DNA of 12,214 nt from the NCBI GenBank assembly GCA_964549975.1, contig CAZJWM010000068.1, forward strand, positions 1-12,214. The letters are read 5' to 3'. Below are positions 5,151 to 12,214 of this stretch, in pieces (within the stretch, counting starts at the first letter, position 1; every line of letters begins with the position of its first letter). This DNA comes from UBA3263 sp964549975 (GTDB lineage: Bacteria; Bacteroidota; Bacteroidia; Bacteroidales; Muribaculaceae). The notes under the pieces are model-generated. The model searched no databases, was not told the origin of the DNA, and saw only the letters and a list, made by a program, of their open reading frames with translations. A program made the position numbers and the translations under genes.

Positions 5151-6642
5151 GCATTCTCAGCATCGGGTCGATGACATGGCGATCGTTGGCCAGGCGGGGC
5201 ACTTTGCGCTGTCCGCCCAGTTTGCCCGTGGAGGCAAGCCAGCGTTGAAAGAGGCCGTGCGGGGCCGACGTGACCTGCGGCGGCGCCAGGAAGATTCCGC
5301 CTGAGCGTTTGGCGGCATAGTCGCTGTTTTCCAGGCATAGGCGGCTGTCGAGTGTGGCAGTAAATGCTTCAAGATTTGCGGGGGCGGTGTCAAATTCCAC
5401 GAGCCATTGATGGCGACCTTTGTTGTTGCCTTGGGTGAAGACCGGCGCCACGGTGTAGTCGGCCACGGTGCAGCCATGTTCGCGGCAGGCTTCGGCCAGG
5501 GCGGCGTCGGCATTATGGACCATCAGCTCCTCGCCAAAGGCGTTGATGAAGCATTTGGTGCGTCCGGCAATGGTGATGCGCAGGGGCCGGGTGGATTCGA
5601 TGCGCACGGTGTCGCCCAAGGGATAGCGCCAGAGGCCGTTGCTTGCGGTGATAATCAGGCCGTAGACTTCGCCCTGACGCACTTGCTCCACGGTCAACGG
5701 CTCGGAGCCGTCGAGGGGGTCAAACTCATAGAATGTGTCCACGTCCATCAGCAGCAACATGGCGTGTGAGGTCGGATCGTCTTGCAGGGCAAAGAAGCCT
5801 TCGGAGGCGTTGTAGGTCTCCATATAGCGCATGCGCGTGGGGTCGATAATGGCGTCATATTCGTCGCGATAGGGGCCAAAGGCTATGCCGCCGTGGAAAA
5901 ACACTTCGAGCGAGGGCCATAGCTCATGGAGTTCGCTCACTCCGGCGCGATGCATCGTCTCCTTGAGCACGGTGAGAAACCACGATGGCACCCCGGAGAT
6001 GTTGCTCACGTCGACTTCCACGGCGCGCTTTACCAGCAGCGGCAGCTTGCGGCTCCAATCTTCGAGCAGGGCCACGCGCTTCGAGGGGATGCGCACCAGA
6101 TTGACCAAGGCCGGAATGCGCTCAATGAGATGCGCCGAGAGGTCGCCCACCTTCACTCGCGGCGGCAGCCCGGTCAGCGCCGTGGCAAACGAGCCGCCGA
6201 GGATGAACGAGCGAGCGGAGAAGAGGCGGCTGTCGGGGTGCAGCTGCAGATAGCGGGCAACGACGTCGGTGGTGCCGCGATAGTGCATCAGTCGCAGCGA
6301 GCGGTCGGTGATGGGCACGTATTTGCTGCGGCCGTCGGAAGTGCCGCTCGACTGGGCAAACCTCCGCGTGACGCCGGGCCACAACACGTTGGCCTCGCCG
6401 CCCACCATCGCCATCACGTCGGCACGAATCGCCTCATAGGGGCGCAGGGCCACGCGCCGGCGAAACTGCTCCACCGAGTGAATCGAGGCAAAATCGTGGG
6501 CGCGACCAACGCGGGTTCGTCGGGCGCAGCGGAGCAACCGGAGCAGCGTGTCGCTCTGGCTTTGCATGGCATCAGAGGCGGCTCTTTCCATGGCGTCGGC
6601 GCGTGATGCAAGAAGTTTGCGGGCTATTTGGGTTACATCCAT
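5137..6642 (-). CDS. GH3-family adenylate-forming protein (bacterial)
   Basis: Member of the GH3 family, named for plant auxin-responsive enzymes that adenylate an acid and conjugate it to an amino acid. Bacteroidetes homologues are common but their substrate is unknown. With the ATG at 6642 it is 501 residues, typical for the bacterial group. Signature motifs are intact: the nucleotide-binding loop QSSGTSDGRSKYVPIT (about 97-112), YNASEGFFALQ (277-287), GLWRYPLGDTVRI (about 336-348), the hinge-region GRTKCFINAFGEEL (about 360-373), and a C-terminal GGQRKVPRL (about 476-484) with the lysine expected to reach the active site. An in-frame ATG at 6678 would add 12 residues, but it lies upstream of a TAAATTTG box at 6655-6648, so 6642 is preferred. 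No signal peptide, so cytoplasmic. The stop lies inside the end of the permease gene. Confidence 0.9.
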   Translation of the reverse strand: MDVTQIARKLLASRADAMERAASDAMQSQSDTLLRLLRCARRTRVGRAHDFASIHSVEQFRRRVALRPYEAIRADVMAMVGGEANVLWPGVTRRFAQSSGTSDGRSKYVPITDRSLRLMHYRGTTDVVARYLQLHPDSRLFSARSFILGGSFATALTGLPPRVKVGDLSAHLIERIPALVNLVRIPSKRVALLEDWSRKLPLLVKRAVEVDVSNISGVPSWFLTVLKETMHRAGVSELHELWPSLEVFFHGGIAFGPYRDEYDAIIDPTRMRYMETYNASEGFFALQDDPTSHAMLLLMDVDTFYEFDPLDGSEPLTVEQVRQGEVYGLIITASNGLWRYPLGDTVRIESTRPLRITIAGRTKCFINAFGEELMVHNADAALAEACREHGCTVADYTVAPVFTQGNNKGRHQWLVEFDTAPANLEAFTATLDSRLCLENSDYAAKRSGGIFLAPPQVTSAPHGLFQRWLASTGKLGGQRKVPRLANDRHVIDPMLRMLSGE

Positions 6643-6647
6643 CGGTG

Positions 6648-6655
6648 CAAATTTA
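6648..6655 (-). promoter_or_regulatory. -7 box of the GH3 gene
   Basis: TAAATTTG on the minus strand matches TAnnTTTG and ends 5 nt before the ATG at 6642, implying a leaderless or near-leaderless mRNA. No convincing TTTG is seen 19-20 nt upstream, so the promoter call is weaker than for the other genes. Confidence 0.45.
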
Positions 6656-6677
6656 TAGATTTTTTGTATATTTTTCA

Positions 6678-6707
6678 TTGTAATCTGACAAAAAAAAAGT
6701 AAATTTG
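6678..6707 (+). promoter_or_regulatory. Promoter of the discoidin-CotH unit
   Basis: TTG (6678-6680) is followed after 19 nt by TAAATTTG (6700-6707), a full match to the Bacteroidetes -7 consensus. A run of nine A bases (6690-6698) lies in the spacer. This gives a leader of roughly 65-70 nt before the ATG at 6780. It is divergent from the GH3 promoter. Confidence 0.7.
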
Positions 6708-6779
6708 CGCGCAGAAAATTCCAAAGCGACTAATAAACAATTTGCTATACAATTCAAAAAACTTTCTTCAAACTTTTCC

Positions 6780-7874
6780 ATGAAGCCTTTTATCCTATCA
6801 TGCCTCATGCTGGGAGCATCGGCGCTGGCTGCGCAAGCCACCACCTATCTCGACCCGTCGGGATGGAGTTGGTCGGCCTCGTCGACGTGTTCCACCGAAG
6901 GCTCACTCGATGCAATACATGACGGCGACGTCGACACCTATTGGCATTCCGACTACAATGCCACTGATGCCAATCGCTATTGCCCCCACTGGGTGCAAAT
7001 CGACCGCCAAAGCGACACCAAAGAGTTTACAGCTCTTACCTACATGCCGCGCTACACCTCCAGCACCAACACCTACGTCACAAAATATCGCATCTATCTG
7101 AGCGACGTGTCGTTTGGCAACCTCTCCACTGTGGATGAATCAGTGCTTGGCACAGCCGACTACTCCGGCGAATGGGACGCCACCTACGAAGAAAAGGTGG
7201 CTCAGCTGACCAAATCGTCGACCGCACGCTATATCCTTTTTGTGATCGACTCCACCGTGAGCACCCGCTCCGCCGCCTGCGCCGAGCTTCGCCTCTGCAG
7301 CAGCTACGACGGCTCATCGTCAAGCACCAACACAGGCAACACAGGCAACACATCCACAACCACCGACGGAAAATATAACGCAGTGAAAATCACCACCACT
7401 GCCGCCGACTCGCGCGTGGACTACATTGCCATCTCCAACAACACGCTCTCAATCTCCCTGGCCTCGGCCAACGTGGTTGCCCTGATCAACGCCGGCATCA
7501 GCATCCAATATGAAGTGAGCGAAGTGGCCACCTACACCTTTGCCAACTACACCTTTTCCACCAACGCCTACTACGAAGGCCCCAAGAAGGATGGCGAAGT
7601 GATTGAACCCGAACCCGAGCCCGAACCCGGAACCGACCAAAGCGGCATCAACGAAACGGCCGTGTCGGCCATCGGCTTCAGCTACGAAAACCACGTGCTC
7701 ACGCTCTGCGGCCTCTCCCCCGCCGACCAAGTGACCCTCTATAACGCCTCCGGCGTGATCATCGCCAATCCCGGCGTCGACGCCCAAGGCTCTGTCAGCA
7801 TCTCCACCGAGTCGATGGCTCACGGCGTCTACGTGCTCCGTGCCGCCAACAAATCATTTAAAATCACCATCTAA
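6780..7874 (+). CDS. Secreted discoidin-like (F5/8 type C) protein with T9SS-type C-terminus
   Basis: A 364-residue exported protein. The signal peptide is MKPFILSCLMLGASALAAQA, cleaved near residue 20. Residues about 28-172 resemble a discoidin/F5-8 type C (CBM32-like) beta-sandwich: AIHDGDVDTYWHSDYN, PHWVQID, then YVTKYRIYLSDVSFGN and ARYILFVIDS...AACAELRL. This fold usually binds glycans or proteins. A Ser/Thr/Gly/Asn linker (about 178-195, with a tandem NTG repeat) leads to a small module at about 199-262 ending YEVSEVATYTFANYTF. A Glu-Pro linker (276-283, from a 6-bp DNA repeat) precedes a C-terminal domain at about 295-364: VLTLCGLSPADQVTLYNASG...MAHGVYVLRAANKSFKITI. That pattern is typical of a T9SS type A sorting domain, suggesting outer-membrane export or surface attachment. 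A TTG extension to 6705 would overlap the promoter and was rejected. The CotH-family gene follows after 3 bp. Confidence 0.82.
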   Translation: MKPFILSCLMLGASALAAQATTYLDPSGWSWSASSTCSTEGSLDAIHDGDVDTYWHSDYNATDANRYCPHWVQIDRQSDTKEFTALTYMPRYTSSTNTYVTKYRIYLSDVSFGNLSTVDESVLGTADYSGEWDATYEEKVAQLTKSSTARYILFVIDSTVSTRSAACAELRLCSSYDGSSSSTNTGNTGNTSTTTDGKYNAVKITTTAADSRVDYIAISNNTLSISLASANVVALINAGISIQYEVSEVATYTFANYTFSTNAYYEGPKKDGEVIEPEPEPEPGTDQSGINETAVSAIGFSYENHVLTLCGLSPADQVTLYNASGVIIANPGVDAQGSVSISTESMAHGVYVLRAANKSFKITI

Positions 7875-7877
7875 GCC

Positions 7878-9365
7878 ATGCGCAAATTATCCAAAGCCAT
7901 TCTCGCTGCCTGCATCATGGGCAGCTCACTCAACCTTTGGGCCGCAGACCCTTGGGTGAACGTCTACTACAACAATCAGTCGAGCTTCACCCAGCGCGCC
8001 ATGGCCGACCTCGAAGCCATCAACGTCAACGCCGACGGCCTCGTCATCATGGGCAACGACGGCTCGCAAGTGAGCATCAGCTGCGACAACATCGACCACT
8101 GGACCATCGGCAACGGCACCATCGGCCTCTACGTCACCACCGATGACTATTGCACCGAAGTGACCTCCAAAGAGGAATATCTCACCGGCACACTCTCGCG
8201 AGTAGGCGTGGGCATCGTTGACGACATCGAAGACCAAGCCGCCAAAATCCGCGGCCGCGGCAACACCACCTGGGGCAAAGCCAAGAAACCCTACCGCATC
8301 AAATTCGACAAAAAGACCCGCCTGGGCGACGACCAATTCCGCAAAGCCAAAAACTGGGTGCTTCTGGCCAACTATCTCGACAACTCGATGATGCGCACCG
8401 AAGCAGCCATGCTTCTGGCGCAAATTGTGGAGCTCCCCGGCGCAAACCACTGTCTGCCGGTAGACTTCTACTTCAACGGCATCTACAAAGGCTCCTACAC
8501 CCTCACCGAAAAAGTGGGCATCAACAACGGCTCCATCTCCGACATCGAAGACGAAACCCAAGCCGCCCTCTATGAACTCGACACCTACACGGCCGACGCC
8601 GACGAACACCCCTTCACCTCGGCCCTGACAAGCATCCCCGTGCGCATCAAAGACCCCGATGCCCCCGAAGACGACCCCGACTCGCTGGCCACGTGGGAAC
8701 AGCTCCGCCAAGATGCATTCAACGCTTTCGAAAAAGCTGCCTACAGCGGCGACGAAGCCACAATCTTCGAAGCCTGCGACCTTGAAAGCCTCGTGCGCTT
8801 CGTCATGACATTCAACATTGCCTGCAACCAGGAAATCGACCACCCCAAGAGCATCTACATGTACAAGCGCGAGCTCGACGGCAAGATGTATTTCGGCCCC
8901 GCGTGGGACTTCGACTGGGCCTACGGCTACTCACCCACATTCTCCAAAGGCTCATCCACATCTACCGACCCCTGGGGATGGGGCGGCGGCCCCGGTGGCG
9001 GCCCCGGTGGCGGCGGGAACCAGAACACCACCACCTACGAAACCTACGAGAACCCCCTGCTTGGCACCGGCAGCTTAAACGAAGGCCACGGCGGCGAACT
9101 CTTCATGGCGCTCTGCAACAACGAAACCTTCTTGAAACGCTATGCCGAAGTGTGGAACGACTTCTATCAGAACCACCTCGACGAATTCTGGGAGAAATTC
9201 GACGCCTATGCCGACGCCCTCGAACCCTCGGCCAACATGAACGGCACCAAGTGGAGCTCGGCCCGCCAGTTCCGCACCGACGTGCAAACCCTGCGCACAT
9301 GGGTGGCCAACCGTATCGAATATATCAACTCAGCTGACAACAACTACGGTCTCTGGGACGATTGA
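7878..9365 (+). CDS. Secreted CotH-kinase-family protein
   Basis: Member of the CotH family, whose founding Bacillus protein is an atypical kinase that phosphorylates spore-coat proteins; Bacteroidetes members are exported and their targets are unknown. The 495-residue product has a signal peptide (about 1-22, ending NLWA). A short module follows (about 48-80, NADGLVIMGNDGSQVSISCD) of a type common at the N-termini of Bacteroidales exported proteins. The CotH core has IRGRGNTTWGKAKKPYRIKF (124-143, nucleotide-binding basic motif), NWVLLANYLDNSMMRTEAAM (159-178), DFYFNGIYKGSYTLTEKVGI (196-215), and FGPAWDFDWAYGY (339-351) with the DxD metal-binding pair. A glycine-rich stretch (GGGPGGGPGGGG, 369-380) interrupts the core after this motif. 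No T9SS C-terminal domain is seen, in contrast to the upstream partner. It starts 3 bp after the discoidin gene, so one operon is likely, and is followed by a terminator. Confidence 0.9.
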   Translation: MRKLSKAILAACIMGSSLNLWAADPWVNVYYNNQSSFTQRAMADLEAINVNADGLVIMGNDGSQVSISCDNIDHWTIGNGTIGLYVTTDDYCTEVTSKEEYLTGTLSRVGVGIVDDIEDQAAKIRGRGNTTWGKAKKPYRIKFDKKTRLGDDQFRKAKNWVLLANYLDNSMMRTEAAMLLAQIVELPGANHCLPVDFYFNGIYKGSYTLTEKVGINNGSISDIEDETQAALYELDTYTADADEHPFTSALTSIPVRIKDPDAPEDDPDSLATWEQLRQDAFNAFEKAAYSGDEATIFEACDLESLVRFVMTFNIACNQEIDHPKSIYMYKRELDGKMYFGPAWDFDWAYGYSPTFSKGSSTSTDPWGWGGGPGGGPGGGGNQNTTTYETYENPLLGTGSLNEGHGGELFMALCNNETFLKRYAEVWNDFYQNHLDEFWEKFDAYADALEPSANMNGTKWSSARQFRTDVQTLRTWVANRIEYINSADNNYGLWDD

Positions 9366-9392
9366 TCACATTTTTCAACGTATCGCCAAACC

Positions 9393-9425
9393 ACACCCCG
9401 GGGCAAGCCCTCGGGGTGTATTTTT
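9393..9425 (+). terminator. Rho-independent terminator after the CotH gene
   Basis: ACACCCCG (9393-9400) pairs with CGGGGTGT (9412-9419), continued inward by GGGC/GCCC around an AA loop with one bulged T. The stem is followed by ATTTTT (9420-9425). It lies 28 bp after the CotH stop. The following 33 bp to the next ATG hold no clear promoter; TATTTTTC at 9419-9426 is one base off the -7 consensus and has no -33 partner. Confidence 0.85.
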
Positions 9426-9458
9426 CCAACTAACGCCCCCACTCCACCCTGCCAACAA

Positions 9459-10493
9459 ATGAAACCAATCATAGCCGAAACGGCCACCATAGCCGACGCC
9501 CTTCGCCTGATCAACGACATAGTGTCTGACCAGCAGATTCTGCTGGTGATTGACGCCGACAGCCGCGTGGTGGGCACCCTCTCCGACGGCGACGTGCGCC
9601 GCGGGCTCCTGGCCGGACACGCCCTGACTGACCCCGTGGGCCAAGTCTGCCACCGCAACTTCCGCTTCATCTACGCCGACGAATATTCCGTGGAACGCCT
9701 GCGCCAACTCCGCGCCGGCCGGTTTCACGTAATCCCGATTCTCGACCGCAGCCACCGCCTCGTCGACGTGGTCAACCTCGACCACACCCGCTCTTGCCTG
9801 CCCATCGACGCCGTGCTCATGGCCGGCGGCAAAGGCGAACGCCTGCGCCCGCTCACGGAGTCTACGCCCAAACCGCTGCTCCCCGTGGGCGGCAAATGCA
9901 TCATCGACCACAACGTCGATCGGCTCATCTCCTACGGCGTGAAGCGCATCAGCGTCACCGTGAACTATCTCGCCGAGCAGATCACCGCCCACTTTGCCTC
10001 CCCACGCCAAGGCGTGAAAGTCGACACCGTCACCGAACCCCGATTTCTCGGCACCATCGGCTCACTGAAACTAATCGACCACTTCCACCACGACGTCATC
10101 CTGGTGATGAACTCCGACCTCTTCACCAACATCGACTACGAAGACTTCTACCTCCACTTCATCGACAACAACGCCGACATGAGCGTGGCCGCAATCCCCT
10201 ACAACGTCTCCATCCCCTACGGCATCCTCGAACTCGACGGCCAACGCGTGAGCGGCCTACTGGAAAAGCCCTGCTACACCTACTATGCCAACGCCGGCAT
10301 CTACCTGCTGCGCCGAGAGGCCCTCAGCGCCATCCCCGACGGCGAATTTTTCAACGCCACCGACCTGATTGAGCGCCTCATCAGCCAAGGCAGCAACGTG
10401 GTGCGCTACCCCCTGAACGGCACCTGGATCGACATCGGCACCCCCCAAGAATATCAAAAAGCCATCGACCTCTCCGGCCACCTCCCCGCCTAA
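9459..10493 (+). CDS. CBS-domain sugar-phosphate nucleotidyltransferase
   Basis: Predicted enzyme that couples a sugar 1-phosphate to an NTP to give a nucleotide sugar, in the cytoplasm. Of its 344 residues, about 1-110 form a tandem CBS pair (LVIDADSRVVGTLSDGDVRR and later FHVIPILDRSHRLVDVV), a regulatory nucleotide-sensing module. The catalytic NTP_transferase domain follows. It has the signature LMAGGKGERLRPLTESTPKP (120-139), then LLPVGGK, the metal-binding NSD (218-220), IPYGILELD...LLEKP (252-271) and WIDIGTPQEY (323-332). This CBS-plus-transferase order resembles enzymes of legionaminic/pseudaminic-type pathways such as Campylobacter PtmE (a glucosamine-1-phosphate guanylyltransferase), but no other pathway gene is nearby, so no symbol or substrate is assigned. 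The TAA stop overlaps the stop of the opposing ATPase in CTAA. Confidence 0.9.
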   Translation: MKPIIAETATIADALRLINDIVSDQQILLVIDADSRVVGTLSDGDVRRGLLAGHALTDPVGQVCHRNFRFIYADEYSVERLRQLRAGRFHVIPILDRSHRLVDVVNLDHTRSCLPIDAVLMAGGKGERLRPLTESTPKPLLPVGGKCIIDHNVDRLISYGVKRISVTVNYLAEQITAHFASPRQGVKVDTVTEPRFLGTIGSLKLIDHFHHDVILVMNSDLFTNIDYEDFYLHFIDNNADMSVAAIPYNVSIPYGILELDGQRVSGLLEKPCYTYYANAGIYLLRREALSAIPDGEFFNATDLIERLISQGSNVVRYPLNGTWIDIGTPQEYQKAIDLSGHLPA

Positions 10494-11761
10494 CCCTCCA
10501 GCACCCACTCGTGGACCGGCCGCACGGCTATGGTGAGGCCGGCTTCCTCCAGGTCCATCCGCTGATTGTCGGTGAGCAGCAACAGCCGACGGCAGCCGGT
10601 CTTTCGAGCCGCCAAGAGCAAGCCGGCCACCTCCCGGCGCAAGGTGCGCTCAGCGGAGATGTAGTAAGACACCTGCACGGCCAACTCGGCCTCGCGGCCG
10701 CTACACACCACAAAGTCGCACTCGCCGCTGCGGTCGCAATAATAATATATGTCGCGCCCCTGCGGCTGATAGCGTCTGAGCAACTCCAGATAGACTATCG
10801 ACTCCAAACGCCACCCCAAATTTGGGCCGGCAAAGGCGTCGCTGCGCCCGTTCATCAGCGCCACGTCGATGGGATAGACCTTCTCGCCGGTGATGCGCAC
10901 ACGGCTCTTGGGCGAATATTTGTGTAGGCCCACCAAAATGTAGGCCTGCTTCAGATAGCTCAGATAGTTTTTCACCGTGTGGGGCGAGCGGAGTTCAAAC
11001 GTGCCACATAAAACCGACTCGCTAACCACCGCCGGCACCTCATTCAGCAAATGATGCGCCATCTGCTCGAAAGCTCCCGTGTGGACCACCTTGAAACGCT
11101 GCTCAATGTCGCGCTGCAAAATGTTGTTCACAAGCTGGCTCACGTAGTCGCGCTTGTTGCTCACCAATTGCAACTCCGGGAAACCGCCTTGACGCATATA
11201 GTCGTCGAAGGCCGCACGCCGCTCGGCAGTGGCCCGCGTGGACACATCCTCGGTATTCACCCCGCGATAACTGCAAAATTCGGCAAACGAAAACGGATAA
11301 AGCGTGATGGCATGATGACGCCCCGTGAGGTGCGTGGCCAATTCGCCACTCAGCAGTTTGGCATTCGACCCGGTGATGACCACGTGCATCTGTCGGCGCA
11401 ACAAGCGATTCACAAACAGATACCACTCCGGGATATTCTGAATCTCATCAATGAAGAGATGGCTGAAGTTGCCATATATCTTATAGAGCACCTCCAACAC
11501 ATCATTCAAATCGTTGGCAGTGAGCTGAATCAGCCGCTCGTCGTCGAAGTTCACATAGGCAAACTTCACTCCGCTACGCGTCAACGCATTGAAGCAAAGC
11601 GTCGACTTGCCGCTGCGGCGCACGCCTATCACCACTTGAGCTTGCGAGCTTTCCAAGTCTATACTATCCTCCTCGCGGCGCCTACAGAAGTGCACCGCGT
11701 GTTTTGCTGCAAGCTCCTCGGCTTGATCAACAAGTATCGTCTCAAGAACGCGTTTATCCAT
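10490..11761 (-). CDS. AAA_14/DUF4143 ATPase (second copy), nuclease-like motif degenerate
   Basis: Second AAA_14/DUF4143 protein, 423 residues, only distantly similar to the one at 1616-2899. Walker A is GVRRSGKST (46-54), Walker B is HLFIDEIQN (101-109, D105/E106), and the sensor strand is VVITGSNAKLLSGE (127-140). It also has TGRHHAITLYPFSFAEF (146-162), the usual region between ATPase and winged-helix parts, and DDYMRQGGFPEL (186-197). In the DUF4143 half, E319 and D349 (ECDFVV) keep part of a PD-(D/E)xK-like pattern. The expected (D/E)xK is AVQVSY (361-366), so Q363 and S365 replace the catalytic pair and nuclease activity is unlikely. The ATG at 11761 follows a TATATTTG promoter box by 23 nt. 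The TAG stop shares CTAA with the nucleotidyltransferase stop. Function is unknown; the tandem array upstream may be its control region. Confidence 0.92.
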   Translation of the reverse strand: MDKRVLETILVDQAEELAAKHAVHFCRRREEDSIDLESSQAQVVIGVRRSGKSTLCFNALTRSGVKFAYVNFDDERLIQLTANDLNDVLEVLYKIYGNFSHLFIDEIQNIPEWYLFVNRLLRRQMHVVITGSNAKLLSGELATHLTGRHHAITLYPFSFAEFCSYRGVNTEDVSTRATAERRAAFDDYMRQGGFPELQLVSNKRDYVSQLVNNILQRDIEQRFKVVHTGAFEQMAHHLLNEVPAVVSESVLCGTFELRSPHTVKNYLSYLKQAYILVGLHKYSPKSRVRITGEKVYPIDVALMNGRSDAFAGPNLGWRLESIVYLELLRRYQPQGRDIYYYCDRSGECDFVVCSGREAELAVQVSYYISAERTLRREVAGLLLAARKTGCRRLLLLTDNQRMDLEEAGLTIAVRPVHEWVLEG

Positions 11762-11784
11762 CTCGTTTGTTAGTTTTTCACCCG

Positions 11785-11792
11785 CAAATATA
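11785..11792 (-). promoter_or_regulatory. -7 box of the second DUF4143 ATPase
   Basis: TATATTTG on the minus strand is a full TAnnTTTG match, 23 nt before the ATG at 11761. No TTTG is found 19-20 nt upstream. That position (about 11812-11816) falls inside the first unit of the 33-bp array, so an array-bound factor could replace or block -33 recognition (inference). Confidence 0.6.
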
Positions 11793-11809
11793 CAACTTTT
11801 TTTCGTCAG

Positions 11810-11930
11810 AACGCACTATTTTACATAAAATCGACATCACAAAACGCACTATTTTACATAAAACGGACACTCCAGAACGCACTATTTTACATACAATCGG
11901 CGCTCCAGAATGCACTAATCGACATAAAAT
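11810..11930. repeat. Tandem array C, 33-bp period, upstream of the second ATPase
   Basis: Four units start at 11810, 11843, 11876 and 11909, an exact 33-bp period. The first three share about 21 conserved bases (AACGCACTATTTTACATA plus AA-rich end), separated by about 12 more variable bases; the fourth is degenerate (AATGCACTAATCGACATAAAA). Thus a binding-site-sized core recurs every three or so helical turns on one DNA face. The core contains GCAC-N2-TTTTAC, also found in array A of the first ATPase locus on the same strand relative to the gene. 33 is a multiple of three, but no credible start or gene is present. Confidence 0.92.
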
Positions 11931-11981
11931 TTGTTAACAAAATTCGCTATTTGGCTGATATTATGCACCTTAATAAATTCC

Positions 11982-12175
11982 CGGCGATGCCTCGGAGAGG
12001 CTGGTTATTAGTAACCCCACCTTGCCGCAGGCTAGGTGGGGTCCACGCCACACCCTCACGTACTACCTCGAAGAGGTTGTCACCAGTGCGGCACTGGTGA
12101 CATGGTCTCCGACCAAGTGTCTAATTCACAGCCATATACCCCGGCTAGGCCGCTATGCGGTACAACAGTCCGCGA
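11982..12175. mobile_element. Multi-hairpin repeat, inverted copy (copy 2), right part degenerate
   Basis: Positions 11982-12008 match the 27-bp arm of copy 1 at 25 of 27 bases. Then come a CCCC...GGGG hairpin (12015-12041), ACCTCGAAGAGGT (12065-12077), and a 23-bp palindrome with 11-bp arms GTCACCAGTGC/GCACTGGTGAC (12079-12101). Order and sequence follow the reverse complement of copy 1 through about 12120. Beyond this the match fades; CCCCGGCTAGGCC (12139-12151) may be the remains of the second outer hairpin, and no clear right arm is found. The right limit is uncertain. Confidence 0.62.
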
Positions 12176-12205
12176 TGGCGTATAGGACGGGCAGCGAATT
12201 TGTCC

Positions 12206-12213
12206 TACCTTTG
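12206..12213 (+). promoter_or_regulatory. Possible -7 box for a gene beyond the window
   Basis: TACCTTTG matches TAnnTTTG and overlaps the right arm of a small inverted repeat TAGGAC/GTCCTA (12183-12188, 12202-12207). No -33 TTTG at the right spacing is seen, and the gene it might serve is outside the window. Confidence 0.3.
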
Positions 12214-12214
12214 C

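Noticed and set aside
4460..5248. Long second-frame open frame over the permease
   Set aside because: An Arg/His-rich translation typical of an out-of-frame read; the permease frame has all family motifs and membrane segments.
5926..6606. Long plus-strand open frame opposite the GH3 gene
   Set aside because: A shadow of a GC-rich gene: His/Gln/Gly-rich, no recognisable domain, while the minus-strand GH3 motifs are intact.
6705..6779. TTG-start extension of the discoidin protein
   Set aside because: It begins inside the TAAATTTG promoter box and would bury a good signal peptide that starts at the ATG at 6780.
9459..10493. Naming the CBS nucleotidyltransferase ptmE or assigning a legionaminic acid pathway
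   Set aside because: Domain order is similar, but none of the other pathway genes are nearby and sugar specificity cannot be read from the visible motifs.
11810..11930. Repeat-spacer look of the 33-bp array, considered as CRISPR
   Set aside because: Spacers are only about 12 bp, too short for CRISPR; they are partly similar to each other and no cas gene is present.

Overview
The window reads as a chromosomal segment of a GC-rich member of the Bacteroidales, possibly Muribaculaceae-like (the family is inference). Four signs support this: several intergenic TAnnTTTG boxes of the Bacteroidetes -7 type, an absence of obvious Shine-Dalgarno sequences, a DUF4919 protein, and a secreted protein with a C-terminus resembling a type IX secretion (T9SS) sorting domain. 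Genes are GC-rich and intergenic DNA is clearly AT-richer. No rRNA, tRNA, integrase or transposase gene was seen.

Layout. 1-1619 (+): the 3' end of valyl-tRNA synthetase, followed with a 4-base overlap by a SpoU/TrmH-type RNA methyltransferase. 1616-2899 (-): an AAA_14/DUF4143 ATPase whose stop overlaps the methyltransferase stop. 2900-3596: a gene-free stretch with the ATPase promoter, two adjacent short tandem-repeat arrays of 23-bp period, a small hairpin, a 232-bp palindromic multi-hairpin repeat, and a palindrome at the next promoter. 3597-5150 (+): a DUF4919 protein and an ABC-3 metal-transporter permease. 5137-6642 (-): a bacterial GH3-family protein overlapping the permease end. 6780-9365 (+): a two-gene unit for a secreted discoidin-like protein and a secreted CotH-kinase-family protein, ended by a hairpin terminator. 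9459-10493 (+): a CBS-domain sugar nucleotidyltransferase. 10490-11761 (-): a second, divergent DUF4143 ATPase overlapping that gene's stop. 11762-12214: its promoter, a tandem array of 33-bp period, and a second, inverted copy of the multi-hairpin repeat.

The most notable feature is that the two DUF4143 ATPase loci share a modular layout. In both, the ATPase stop overlaps a converging gene's stop in the same CTAA tetranucleotide. In both, the promoter abuts or runs into a short tandem array, and the arrays share the motif GCAC-N2-TTTTAC. In both, a copy of the same multi-hairpin repeat lies beyond the array. The two proteins themselves are very different. This suggests a recurrent ATPase-plus-repeat cassette in which the arrays act as binding or control sites. 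That role is inference; the layout is directly visible. Other gene sets are ordinary housekeeping (valS, RNA methyltransferase), envelope or surface functions (discoidin/CotH, sugar-nucleotide synthesis) and metal transport.
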